From the NCBI RefSeq assembly GCF_024362345.1, contig NZ_CP101505.1, forward strand, positions 2,997,501 to 3,061,500: a stretch of DNA of 64,000 nt, in the 5' to 3' direction. Positions 16,168 to 24,166 of the stretch are shown one piece after another (within the stretch, counting starts at the first letter, position 1; every line of letters begins with the position of its first letter). The notes below the pieces were generated by a model that was given only the letters and a program-made list of their open reading frames with translations, was not told the origin of the DNA and searched no databases. This DNA comes from Polaribacter dokdonensis (lineage in GTDB: Bacteria; Bacteroidota; Bacteroidia; Flavobacteriales; Flavobacteriaceae). Both the position numbers and the translations under genes were made by a program.

Positions 16168-17175
16168 ATGTATAATTCAAAAATTACTGGTTTAGGATAT
16201 TACGTTCCTGAAAATGTTGTTACAAATAATGACCTTAAGGAATTTATGGAGACTTCAGATGAATGGATTCAAGAAAGAACAGGTATCAAAGAACGTAGAT
16301 GGATTGATCCAAAAACTGATGATAATACTTCATCTATGGGTGTTAAAGCTGCTAAAATTGCAATTGAAAGAGCAGGCTTAACTAAAGATGATATAGATTT
16401 TATTGTTTTTGCTACATTAAGTCCAGATATGTATTTTCCTGGTGGTGGAGTTCGAGTTCAAGATATGTTAGATATGCCAACAATTGGTGCATTAGATGTT
16501 AGAAATCAATGTTCTGGTTTTATTTATTCTATGTCTGTTGCAGATCAGTTTATAAAAACTGGAATGTATAAAAATATTTTAGTAATTGGTTCAGAAAATC
16601 ATTCAGGTGGTTTAGAGCGTTCTACAAGAGGTAGAGGTGTTACTGTAATTTTTGGAGATGGTGCAGGAGCTGCAGTTTTATCTAGATGTGAAGAAGAAGG
16701 AAAAGGAATTTTATCTTCTCACTTACATTCTGAGGGTAAATATGCTAGAGAATTAATGTTAGATGGGCCAGCAACTGGTAGATGGGTTCCAGAAATCATT
16801 GCAGAGAACGATCCTGAAGATCAATCTTACTTTCCTTATATGAATGGTCAGTTTGTCTTTAAGCATGCTGTAGTTCGTTTTTCTGAAGCAATTGTAGAAG
16901 GTTTACAAGCTAATAATTTGCAGAAAGAAGATATTGATATGTTAATTCCTCATCAAGCAAATTTAAGAATAGCTCAATTTATTCAGAAGAAATTTCAATT
17001 AGCAGATGATAAAGTACACAACAATATTCAGAAGTATGGTAATACAACTGCTGCTTCTGTAATTATTGCGTTAACTGAAGCATGGGAACAAGGTAAAATT
17101 AAAGACAATGATTTAGTTGTTTTAGCTGCTTTTGGTAGTGGTTTTACTTGGGGTTCTGTTGTAATTCGTTGGTAA
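16168..17175 (+). CDS. fabH: 3-oxoacyl-ACP synthase III (FabH)
   Basis: 335-residue thiolase-fold ketoacyl synthase that condenses acetyl- or branched acyl-CoA with malonyl-ACP to start fatty-acid synthesis. The catalytic triad is visible: Cys115 (RNQCSGF), His262 (PHQANLRI) and Asn292 (GNTTAAS). The glycine-rich C-terminal GSGFTWGSVVIRW is typical. In flavobacteria the primer is often a branched acyl-CoA, consistent with iso-fatty acids; that is family knowledge. A good promoter precedes it and a terminator follows, so it is a single gene. A paralogue involved in another pathway cannot be excluded, as the usual plsX partner is not adjacent. Confidence 0.92.
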   Translation: MYNSKITGLGYYVPENVVTNNDLKEFMETSDEWIQERTGIKERRWIDPKTDDNTSSMGVKAAKIAIERAGLTKDDIDFIVFATLSPDMYFPGGGVRVQDMLDMPTIGALDVRNQCSGFIYSMSVADQFIKTGMYKNILVIGSENHSGGLERSTRGRGVTVIFGDGAGAAVLSRCEEEGKGILSSHLHSEGKYARELMLDGPATGRWVPEIIAENDPEDQSYFPYMNGQFVFKHAVVRFSEAIVEGLQANNLQKEDIDMLIPHQANLRIAQFIQKKFQLADDKVHNNIQKYGNTTAASVIIALTEAWEQGKIKDNDLVVLAAFGSGFTWGSVVIRW

Positions 17176-17196
17176 TATTTACAACATATAAATTTG

Positions 17197-17226
17197 AAAG
17201 ACTTGCTTTTAGTAAGTCTTTTTTTT
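17197..17226 (+). terminator. Intrinsic terminator of fabH
   Basis: AAGACTT (17198-17204) pairs with AAGTCTT (17214-17220), followed by a run of eight T. Confidence 0.85.
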
Positions 17227-17322
17227 GATTTATATATTTCAAAACAGTTTTTGGAGTCAGAGAAATAACCTTAAAGTATTGTTAATTAAATGTCTAAAAT
17301 TATTAATTGTTTAATAAATTGC

Positions 17323-17350
17323 TAAATTTGTTAAACAATATTTAAATTTG
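17323..17350 (+). promoter_or_regulatory. Twin -7 elements before the GLPGLI gene
   Basis: TAAATTTG occurs at 17323-17330 and again at 17343-17350, 20 bp apart, each an exact TAnnTTTG. The upstream copy would start transcription about 20 bases before the ATG at 17357; the downstream copy (with TTG at 17319-17321, 21-bp spacer) would give an almost leaderless mRNA. Confidence 0.5.
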
Positions 17351-17356
17351 TCAACT

Positions 17357-18172
17357 ATGAAAGTCTTTAAATCAATTTCTATTACTTTATTTTTTCTATG
17401 CTTTTTAATTACTAATACTACTGCTCAAAAGTTAAGTGGTAAAGCCACTTATATTTCTAAATCTAAAATGGAGTTAGGAAATTGGGGAGCTAGAATGAGT
17501 GAAGCACAAAAGAAACAAGTAGCTAACAGATTAAAGAATAGATTAGAAAAAACATACGAATTAACTTTTAATAATACTGAATCTTCGTTTAAAGAAGAAG
17601 AGAAGATAGATGCAATTTCTGGAGCAACAGATTCTTGGGGAGCTTACTTTACAAGAGGAGATCATTATAAAAATATTTTAAGTAATGAATTGATTCAAAG
17701 CCAAGAATTTTATGGAAAACGATTCTTAATAAAAGATGATTTATATAAAATTAATTGGACTATTGGTACCGAGTCTAAAAAGATTGGAGATTATTTATGT
17801 TATAAAGCGAAGGCATTTGTGCCTTATTCTGAATTAAATTGGTATAATTTTTCTTGGGGAGATTTAAGAAATAACGATAAGAAAGAGGAAGAAGTAGAAG
17901 AAAATTTAGTTGTAGTAGAGGCTTGGTATACTCCACAAATACCTATGGCTCAAGGGCCTGCAGAATTTTGGGGGCTTCCAGGGTTAATTTTAGAAGTAAG
18001 TGCTCAAAACACTACATTATTATGCACAGAAATAGTGTTAAATAAAGAAGAAAAATTAGAGATTGATTCACCTGATAATGGTAAAGAAATTACTAAAGTT
18101 GATTATACAAAAACCATTAGAGAAAAAATGGTAGAAATGAGAAATAATAGAATGGGTAGAAGAAGAGGATAA
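17357..18172 (+). CDS. GLPGLI-family protein
   Basis: 271-residue exported protein of the GLPGLI family (TIGR01200), found almost only in Bacteroidota. Signal peptide MKVFKSIS..TTAQ (about 1-23); the name-giving motif occurs as WGLPGLILEV after the typical VEAWYTPQIPMAQGP. Function is unknown; members often stand near TonB-dependent receptors, but none is adjacent here. The ATG at 17357 was chosen over the TTG at 17348 because it directly starts the signal peptide. The C-terminus is basic (MRNNRMGRRRG). Confidence 0.9.
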   Translation: MKVFKSISITLFFLCFLITNTTAQKLSGKATYISKSKMELGNWGARMSEAQKKQVANRLKNRLEKTYELTFNNTESSFKEEEKIDAISGATDSWGAYFTRGDHYKNILSNELIQSQEFYGKRFLIKDDLYKINWTIGTESKKIGDYLCYKAKAFVPYSELNWYNFSWGDLRNNDKKEEEVEENLVVVEAWYTPQIPMAQGPAEFWGLPGLILEVSAQNTTLLCTEIVLNKEEKLEIDSPDNGKEITKVDYTKTIREKMVEMRNNRMGRRRG

Positions 18173-18220
18173 TATTTTGATATTCTGCAGAATTGTTGTT
18201 TCTTATAGAAAAAGAAGATT

Positions 18221-18586
18221 ATGAAAGGAAAGAAAACATTAGTTGTAGGTGCATCATTAAATCCTAATAGATATTCTAATATTGCCATAAAAAGGCTTAC
18301 AGATAAAGGTGTAGAAACTGCTGCTATTGGTTTGCGAGAAGGAAAAGTGTTTAATGTAGTTATAGATACAGAAAGAAAGGATTTTGAAGATATCAATACT
18401 GTTACACTTTATCTAAACCCTAAAAGACAAGAAGAGTATTACAATTATATTATTGGTTTAAAACCAGAAAGAGTCATTTTTAATCCTGGTACAGAAAATA
18501 TGGAGTTTGTTAAATTATTGAAAGATAATAATATAGACTCAGAAATAGCTTGCACTCTAGTAATGCTTTCTACAAATCAATATTAA
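18221..18586 (+). CDS. CoA-binding domain protein
   Basis: 121-residue single-domain protein of the CoA_binding_2 family (PF13380): a Rossmann-like fold with KTLVVGASLNPNRYSN (glycine-rich, 4-19), VYLNP-like LYLNPKRQEEYY and VIFNPGTEN. Members bind CoA; no reaction is known. It starts 48 bases after the GLPGLI gene on the same strand with no terminator between, so co-transcription is possible. Confidence 0.9.
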   Translation: MKGKKTLVVGASLNPNRYSNIAIKRLTDKGVETAAIGLREGKVFNVVIDTERKDFEDINTVTLYLNPKRQEEYYNYIIGLKPERVIFNPGTENMEFVKLLKDNNIDSEIACTLVMLSTNQY

Positions 18587-18587
18587 A

Positions 18588-18671
18588 AGGCAAAATAAAC
18601 AGGATTTTATTGAGGGAATGTATTCTGTTATAGAAAAACTTAATTTATACTGTGACCATTTTATTTTGCCT
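18588..18671. repeat. 12-bp perfect inverted repeat between convergent genes
   Basis: AGGCAAAATAAA (18588-18599) and TTTATTTTGCCT (18660-18671) enclose 60 bases. It fills the gap between the CoA-binding gene and the convergent PAS/LuxR gene. It may be a bidirectional terminator with an unusually long loop, or a small structured RNA. Confidence 0.5.
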
Positions 18672-18724
18672 ATTACACAAATATAAAAGGACTGATAAGA
18701 TACTACAATACTCATAATGAGTAT

Positions 18725-19495
18725 TTAAACAAGTTTTGGGTTGTTTTTAAAGTAATTTACCAACTCAAAGGTAGAATCAATATTTAATTTCTTTAAAATA
18801 TTTCTTCTGTGTGTATTAACAGTATGAACACTAATGTTCAATTTATTCGCAATTTCCTCACTGGTATTTTTGGTAATAATTAACCTAATAATATCTCTTT
18901 CTCTATTGGAAATAACATCTAATAAATTAGCACTAGACATGTTTTCATAATAAAGAGTTTCATACTCATTATTGTCATTTAAGATTTTTGCAGTAGCACA
19001 AATATCCATAAAAGTTTCACTGTTTAATACAGTGTAATGAGCCATACCAATAATGGGTTTATTGTTTTCATCAAATTGCAAAGGAGTAGTGTTTTGGATA
19101 ATATTTACATAGTTTCCCTTTTCATTTTTAATTCGATAATTCCAAGTATAGTTCATTCTTTTACGTTGATCATCATTAAGTTCTTTCATTGTAAAAGCCA
19201 TTAAGTTTTGTAAGCTTTTTAACCAAAGTTCAATGTCATCTGGATGAATTAAAGACCAATAATAATCCATACCATTTGCAATCATTTTATCTCTTGATAA
19301 ACCTGTACACGCATTAAAGTTTTTACTTACAAATTCAAAATTTTTATTTACTGTGTTTGTAAGACAGAAAAATGTAGAATTATAAGGTAGAAAATAATCT
19401 AGTTCAATTAATTTTTTAATATGATCTTCTATTATAACTTCTGGAAAAGTTTTAAAAATCTCATTATAAATTGAATTGATTTCGTTATTCTGCAT
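18725..19495 (-). CDS. PAS-domain LuxR-type transcriptional regulator
   Basis: 256 residues. A PAS-like sensor domain (about 36-165, with FVSKNFNACTGLSRDKM and WSLIHPDDIELWL) is joined to a C-terminal LuxR/GerE helix-turn-helix (about 188-250: SNRERDIIRLIITKNTSEEIANKLNISVHTVNTHRRNILKKL). There is no receiver domain, so it should sense a ligand or redox state through the PAS domain and bind DNA. Its ATG overlaps the end of rnz by 11 bases, showing translational coupling in the pyr-rnz run. Targets unknown. Confidence 0.9.
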   Translation of the reverse strand: MQNNEINSIYNEIFKTFPEVIIEDHIKKLIELDYFLPYNSTFFCLTNTVNKNFEFVSKNFNACTGLSRDKMIANGMDYYWSLIHPDDIELWLKSLQNLMAFTMKELNDDQRKRMNYTWNYRIKNEKGNYVNIIQNTTPLQFDENNKPIIGMAHYTVLNSETFMDICATAKILNDNNEYETLYYENMSSANLLDVISNRERDIIRLIITKNTSEEIANKLNISVHTVNTHRRNILKKLNIDSTFELVNYFKNNPKLV

Positions 19496-20408
19496 CTATC
19501 TTGAAATTTTTACCAGGAACTGCCAATTCTGTATTATTAAATATTTCTTGAGCCTCTTTCTGAAACAAAGAAATATCCTTATATCTGCCTGAATAATGGC
19601 CAACTACTAATTGTTTTGCATTTGCATCTTTTGCAATTTGTGCAGCTTGTTTAGAGGTTGCATGCTTGGTTTTTTTAGCTAAGTCTTCTCTATCTGCTAA
19701 AAATGTAGCCTCATGATACAATAGATCAACATCTTTTATGATAGGAACTATATCTGGTTTGTACATTGTATCGCTGCAAAAAGCAAAACTTAATGCCTTT
19801 TTTGGAGGGAGAGTTAATTCATCATTTGGTATAATTTCTCCTGTGGATAAAGTAATGTCTTTACCTGCTTTTATATTTAGATAATCTGCTCTTCCAATTT
19901 CTTCATAATTACTAATATTGCCCATATGAAGCTTTTTGGGTTTCTCTTTTTCCTTAAATAAGTAGCCATTCGTGTAAACCCTATGATTTAAAGGAATTGT
20001 ACTTACAGAAACCTTGTCATCTTCAAAAATAAGTTCACTTTTATTAGAAGATAGTTCATGAAATACAGTTTTGTATTTGGCATGAGATTGAGAAATATTT
20101 AGTTGTAATAAAGTAACTTCTTTAATTCCTTTTGGCCCATAGATATGTAGTTCTTTCTCTCTACTTAAAATTCCATAAGTAGATAATAAACCTACTAAGC
20201 CATAAAAATGATCACCATGTAAATGAGAAATAAATATATGATCAATTTTAGAAAAACCAACTTTATATTTTCTCATTTGACGCTGAGTACCCTCTCCACA
20301 ATCTATTAAAAAGTGACGATTGTTAATTTCTAAATACTGAGATGTTGGGTATGCGTTTACACGTGGAGTTGCAGAATGACAACCTAATATAGTTAGGTTT
20401 AAACTCAT
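19485..20408 (-). CDS. rnz: Ribonuclease Z
   Basis: 307-residue metallo-beta-lactamase-fold endonuclease that trims tRNA 3' ends. Zinc-site motifs: SHLHGDHFYGL (H-x-H-x-D-H, near residue 61), a His in YHEATF, the Asp in FCSDTMYKP and a C-terminal VVGHYSGRY; the flexible exosite region lies about 150-185. It starts in a 4-base overlap (ATGA) with the T9SS sorting-domain gene upstream. Length is normal for bacterial RNase Z. Confidence 0.95.
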   Translation of the reverse strand: MSLNLTILGCHSATPRVNAYPTSQYLEINNRHFLIDCGEGTQRQMRKYKVGFSKIDHIFISHLHGDHFYGLVGLLSTYGILSREKELHIYGPKGIKEVTLLQLNISQSHAKYKTVFHELSSNKSELIFEDDKVSVSTIPLNHRVYTNGYLFKEKEKPKKLHMGNISNYEEIGRADYLNIKAGKDITLSTGEIIPNDELTLPPKKALSFAFCSDTMYKPDIVPIIKDVDLLYHEATFLADREDLAKKTKHATSKQAAQIAKDANAKQLVVGHYSGRYKDISLFQKEAQEIFNNTELAVPGKNFKIDAE

Positions 20409-20725
20409 TTAATCACAAAACGTTTAGATAAAATGTCTTTTTTGTCCCTAATGCTGTAGATATAAATACCTGTTGCTAAATCATCTTTATAAAAAGTAAT
20501 ATTGTTTTTACCTATTTTGGTAGTATATTCTTTTTTAAAAACAATTTTTCCTAAAACATTTCTTACGTTGAATGTAATTTTTGATGTACTTGTAGCGTTA
20601 AAAGTAATGTTAGTAGAAGTTGTAAACGGATTTGGAGCAGCAGATAATTTTTCAATCGTTTTTGATTGAGAAAAACCAATTGCTGAAACAGTTAAAAATA
20701 AAGTAAAAAGTAGTTTTTTTAGCAT
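20405..20725 (-). CDS. Stand-alone T9SS type A sorting-domain protein
   Basis: 106-residue protein made of a signal peptide (MLKKLLFTLFL..IGFSQ, 1-20) followed only by a T9SS type A C-terminal sorting domain: LSAAPNPFTTSTNITFN at the start, YTTKIGKNNITFYKDDLATGIYIYSI and the closing KRFVIK. Normally this domain ends a much larger exported protein and is cleaved at the surface; here there is no cargo. It may be a minimal T9SS substrate, a decoy, or the remainder of a larger gene. The ATG overlaps nothing upstream (34 bases from the stop of the preceding gene... start at 20725), and its stop overlaps the rnz start by 4 bases. Confidence 0.88.
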   Translation of the reverse strand: MLKKLLFTLFLTVSAIGFSQSKTIEKLSAAPNPFTTSTNITFNATSTSKITFNVRNVLGKIVFKKEYTTKIGKNNITFYKDDLATGIYIYSIRDKKDILSKRFVIK

Positions 20726-20739
20726 ATCATTTGGGGGGA

Positions 20740-21072
20740 TTAAAAACCTAATTCTCTTTCCATAGCTTCCATATCTAAGATATCTTCAGCTTCTGTTAAC
20801 GTAGGCACAATGTTAAAATCTTCAGGATAATCATCTGCATCAATATCTTTATAAACTAGTACAAATGATGTGCCAAGTTCTTTTTTGTGCGCTGCTATAT
20901 CCAAAAATAGTAAAAAATCTTCTTTTTTCCTCTTAAAATTGTCAGAAAAAGTTACAATAATGTTTTCTTTTTCTAAATTATCTAGTTCATTATTAAGCTT
21001 TTCTAAGAAAACCTTTATGTTTTCTTCATCAGCATAAAGCAAAGTATACTTAGAATTTTGATCTATCTTCAT
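20740..21072 (-). CDS. Conserved small cytoplasmic protein
   Basis: 110 residues, acidic, with alternating strands and helices (KYTLLYADEENIKVFLEKL, NIIVTFSDNF, FLLFLDIAAHKKELGTSFVLVY) that recall a small alpha/beta fold of the STAS type. I recall homologues at this position next to rnz in flavobacteria, sometimes mislabelled ribonuclease Z because of the neighbourhood; it has no metallo-beta-lactamase motif. It begins 3 bases after the pyrB stop. No function is known. Confidence 0.7.
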   Translation of the reverse strand: MKIDQNSKYTLLYADEENIKVFLEKLNNELDNLEKENIIVTFSDNFKRKKEDFLLFLDIAAHKKELGTSFVLVYKDIDADDYPEDFNIVPTLTEAEDILDMEAMERELGF

Positions 21073-21075
21073 GAT

Positions 21076-22005
21076 CTATCTCTTAATTTGTTGTGCTAAT
21101 AAATAGATCACAGCCATTCTTACTGCAACTCCATTTTCTACTTGATTCAGAATTATGGATTGATCAGAATCTGCTACATCACTTGTAATTTCTACACCTC
21201 TATTTATAGGTCCTGGGTGCATGATTACTATTTTCTTGCCAAGGTTGTCTAAAATTTCTTTATTGATACCAAAAAGCTGAGTGTATTCTCTTGTTGATGG
21301 AAAATATTTAATATCCATTCTTTCATGTTGCACTCTTAAAACATTAGCAACATCACACCATTCTAAAGCTTTTTTGAGATTGGTTTCTACTTCTACCCCT
21401 AAACTTGCTATATGTTTTGGAATTAAAGTTGTTGGTCCACAAACTTTTACTTGAGCACCTTGTAATTGTAATGCGAATATGTTTGATAAAGCTACTCTAG
21501 AATGCAAAATATCGCCTACAATAACAATTTTTTTACCTTTTACAGATCCTAATTTTTCTCTAATTGAGTACGAATCTAATAAGGCTTGTGTTGGGTGTTC
21601 ATGTGTACCATCACCTGCATTAATAATTTTTGCATTTACATGTTTTGATAAGAATACACCTGCACCTACATTTCCATGACGCATAACAACAATATCTACT
21701 TTCATAGATAATATGTTGTTTACAGTATCTATTAAAGTTTCACCTTTCTTTACAGATGATTGCCCAGCAGAAAAGTTAATTACATCTGCAGAAAGTCTTT
21801 TTTCTGCAAGTTCAAAAGATAATTTTGTTCTTGTACTATTTTCGAAAAATAAATTGGCAATAGTAATGTCTCTTAAAGAGGGTACTTTTTTAATTGGCCT
21901 ATTAATTACCTCTTTAAAATGATCTGCAGTTTTAAAAATCAAATCAATATCATTGGCATTTAAATATTTGATTCCTAATAAATGTTCTACGCTTAATTGA
22001 TCCAT
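21076..22005 (-). CDS. pyrB: Aspartate carbamoyltransferase catalytic subunit
   Basis: 309-residue enzyme forming carbamoyl-aspartate from carbamoyl phosphate and aspartate in pyrimidine synthesis. Motifs: the carbamoyl-phosphate loop FFENSTRTKLSFE (about 53-65), HPTQALLD, a lysine loop in QSSVKKGET and HPGPINRGVEI near the C-terminus. No regulatory subunit gene (pyrI) is adjacent. The ATG follows the pyrR stop after a single base, so pyrR and pyrB are one operon. Confidence 0.96.
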   Translation of the reverse strand: MDQLSVEHLLGIKYLNANDIDLIFKTADHFKEVINRPIKKVPSLRDITIANLFFENSTRTKLSFELAEKRLSADVINFSAGQSSVKKGETLIDTVNNILSMKVDIVVMRHGNVGAGVFLSKHVNAKIINAGDGTHEHPTQALLDSYSIREKLGSVKGKKIVIVGDILHSRVALSNIFALQLQGAQVKVCGPTTLIPKHIASLGVEVETNLKKALEWCDVANVLRVQHERMDIKYFPSTREYTQLFGINKEILDNLGKKIVIMHPGPINRGVEITSDVADSDQSIILNQVENGVAVRMAVIYLLAQQIKR

Positions 22006-22006
22006 A

Positions 22007-22546
22007 TTACCTTTGTTCTATATAAACTGCGTCTTTTTTGTGTGTTTCTTTCCAAGTAACTAAAACTTTTTCCTCATTAATAGCATCTACTTGTCTACCT
22101 CTATAATTTGGTTGTATAGGTAAGTGTCTGCTAAATCTTCTATCTATAAGTACTAAAAGTTCTATGTTTTTTGGCCTTCCATAAGATTGTAATGCTGTTA
22201 AGGCAGAACGTACACTTCTACCTGAATACAATACATCATCTATAATAACCACTTTTTTATCTTCAATTAAAAAGTTAATTTCTGTAGATGTTGCTGCTAA
22301 AGGTTCGTCTCTTCTTCTAAAATCATCTCTATAAAAAGTGATATCTAATAAACCAGATTCTAGATTTTTAATATTGTAATCAGTTTGCAACAAACTAGTT
22401 AATCTGTTTGCTAAATAAGAGCCTCTTGGTTGTAAACCAATTAAAACTGTATTAGAAAAATCGTTATGGTTTTCAATTAGCTGACAGGCCAATCTATGCA
22501 GAATAATTTCAATATCTTTTGAGTTAAGTAGCGTTTTTTTGCTCAT
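22007..22546 (-). CDS. pyrR: PyrR, pyrimidine regulator / uracil phosphoribosyltransferase
   Basis: 179-residue PRTase-fold protein. The PRPP loop VVIIDDVLYSGRSVRSAL is diagnostic; GLQPRGSYLANRL and DITFYRDDFRRR are the other family blocks. In other bacteria PyrR binds UMP and attenuates pyr mRNA and also has weak uracil phosphoribosyltransferase activity; I see no attenuator hairpin in the short leader here. The frame is open to 22615, but the ATG at 22544-22546 fits the promoter (TSS near 22580) and the family. First gene of the pyrR-pyrB-rnz run. Confidence 0.93.
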   Translation of the reverse strand: MSKKTLLNSKDIEIILHRLACQLIENHNDFSNTVLIGLQPRGSYLANRLTSLLQTDYNIKNLESGLLDITFYRDDFRRRDEPLAATSTEINFLIEDKKVVIIDDVLYSGRSVRSALTALQSYGRPKNIELLVLIDRRFSRHLPIQPNYRGRQVDAINEEKVLVTWKETHKKDAVYIEQR

Positions 22547-22585
22547 AAGAAGGCTATCAAATTTTAGTTGATAGTTATTGAAAAT

Positions 22586-22615
22586 CAAAATTAACGTAAA
22601 TAAATGTATGTGCAA
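22586..22615 (-). promoter_or_regulatory. Promoter of the pyrR operon
   Basis: On the minus strand TTG (22613-22615), exactly 19 bp, then TAATTTTG (22586-22593): a full match to the Bacteroidota TTG-N19-TAnnTTTG consensus. The leader would be about 35 bases. Confidence 0.8.
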
Positions 22616-22737
22616 AATTTATAGTATGTAAATGCAATATTGAATTTGTTAATTAAATTGTTGAAAACAATACTTACATTTTTAATTGCAATGAAAGAGT
22701 TATAGTACATTTAAGTAATAATTCAAATCTCATAGCT

Positions 22738-24108
22738 ATGTCTTTAGTAAAATTTGAATCGATGCTCAAAACCAACAATATTTATTTCTTTGATTTGGTT
22801 GAATTTGAGGAGATTATCATTCATTATTTAGATGCAGGTAAGCATTCTTTAGCCAAAAAAGCAGTTAAGTTAGGCCTAGAGCAGCACCCAGAATCTGTAG
22901 ATTTAAAATTACTTCAAGTAGAATTATTCATTTTTGATAATGATTTAGAAAATGCTACCCTTCTTTTAAGAAAAATTGAGTTGCTAGAACCTAATAATGA
23001 TGAGGTTTTTATTCAGAAAGCCACTATCAATTCAAAATCTGGTAAACATGCAGAGGCTATTATCAATTTAAATAAAGCACTTTTACATACAGAAGATAAA
23101 GTAGATGTTTGGTCTTTAATGGGTATGGAATATCTGTATTTAGACGATTTTGAGAATGCAAGATTAAATTTTGCAAAATGTATTGATGTAGATTTTGAAG
23201 ATTATTCTGCTTTGTACAATATTGTGTATTGCTTTGATATGGAAAAAGAGCATGAGCAAGCCATAAAATATTTAAAAAGTTATATAGATGTAAATCCTTA
23301 TTGTGAGGTTGCTTGGCATCAATTGGGTAGACAACATTTTGTTTTAGATCAATTTAAAGAAGCGTTAAGAGCATTTGACTATGCAGTTTTAATTGATGAA
23401 TCATTTATTGGTGGCTACTTAGAAAAAGCAAAAACTTTAGAAGAATTAGGTGAGTATCAAGAAGCTATAGATAACTACTTAATTACGTTAGAATTAGATG
23501 ATCCTACAGCATTTGCATATGTTAGAATAGGTGAGTGCTATGAAAGGTTAAATAAATATGAAGCTGCTATTTCTTATTATAAAAAAGCAGTTCACGAAGA
23601 CCCTCTTTTAGATAGAGGTTGGATTTTATTAACCAATTTATATTTTAATGAGGGTAATTTTGAGAAAGCTTCTTATTATATAGCAAAAGCTTTAAAGATT
23701 GATGAGAATAATACCCTGTATTGGAGAAGGTATTCTGAGATAAAAATAAAAATGAACTTTTTTGAAGAAGCAGTTGTTGGTTTTCAAAAATGTTTAGAAT
23801 TAAGAGATGATGCTATTGAAATTTATGTTTCTTTAGTAGATGTTCAGTCTTTTTTAGGAGACTTTAATGATGCTCTTGCTACTTTATTTAAAGCACAGAA
23901 AATCTATAAAAACTTTGCTGAAATTGAATACAGATTGGCTGGATTGTTTTTTATTTTGAATAAAAAAAATTATGGATTTAACCATTTAATTTTGGGTTTA
24001 CAAATAGATTATGAGTATCATACCATTTTAAACGAACTGTATCCAACTGTTTTTGAAGATGATAAGATTAAAGCTCTGCTTACAAATTACAAGAAAGCAT
24101 TTGAATAA
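22738..24108 (+). CDS. Tetratricopeptide-repeat protein
   Basis: 456 residues, almost entirely TPR units of 34 residues (about ten, from residue 36 to 440), e.g. AEAIINLNKALLHTEDKVDVWSLMGMEYLYLDDFENA and the next unit. No signal peptide or membrane helix, so it is a cytoplasmic scaffold for protein contacts; the partner is unknown. Single gene with a strong bidirectional terminator just downstream. Confidence 0.9.
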   Translation: MSLVKFESMLKTNNIYFFDLVEFEEIIIHYLDAGKHSLAKKAVKLGLEQHPESVDLKLLQVELFIFDNDLENATLLLRKIELLEPNNDEVFIQKATINSKSGKHAEAIINLNKALLHTEDKVDVWSLMGMEYLYLDDFENARLNFAKCIDVDFEDYSALYNIVYCFDMEKEHEQAIKYLKSYIDVNPYCEVAWHQLGRQHFVLDQFKEALRAFDYAVLIDESFIGGYLEKAKTLEELGEYQEAIDNYLITLELDDPTAFAYVRIGECYERLNKYEAAISYYKKAVHEDPLLDRGWILLTNLYFNEGNFEKASYYIAKALKIDENNTLYWRRYSEIKIKMNFFEEAVVGFQKCLELRDDAIEIYVSLVDVQSFLGDFNDALATLFKAQKIYKNFAEIEYRLAGLFFILNKKNYGFNHLILGLQIDYEYHTILNELYPTVFEDDKIKALLTNYKKAFE

Positions 24109-24117
24109 AAGCAAAAA

Positions 24118-24142
24118 AAATCTCAAGTAAAACTTGAGATTT
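24118..24142. terminator. Bidirectional terminator between convergent genes
   Basis: AAATCTCAAGT (24118-24128), loop AAA, ACTTGAGATTT (24132-24142), with T runs on both strands. It serves the TPR gene (plus) and the DUF2911 gene (minus). Confidence 0.9.
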
Positions 24143-24166
24143 TTCTATTTTATAGGTGTTGTAAAA

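Noticed and set aside
18103..18396. Minus-strand frame opposite the CoA-binding gene
   Set aside because: Opposite a well-supported coding gene, with no start signals.
20740..21072. Annotating the small protein as ribonuclease Z
   Set aside because: No metallo-beta-lactamase motif; the real rnz is at 19485-20408.
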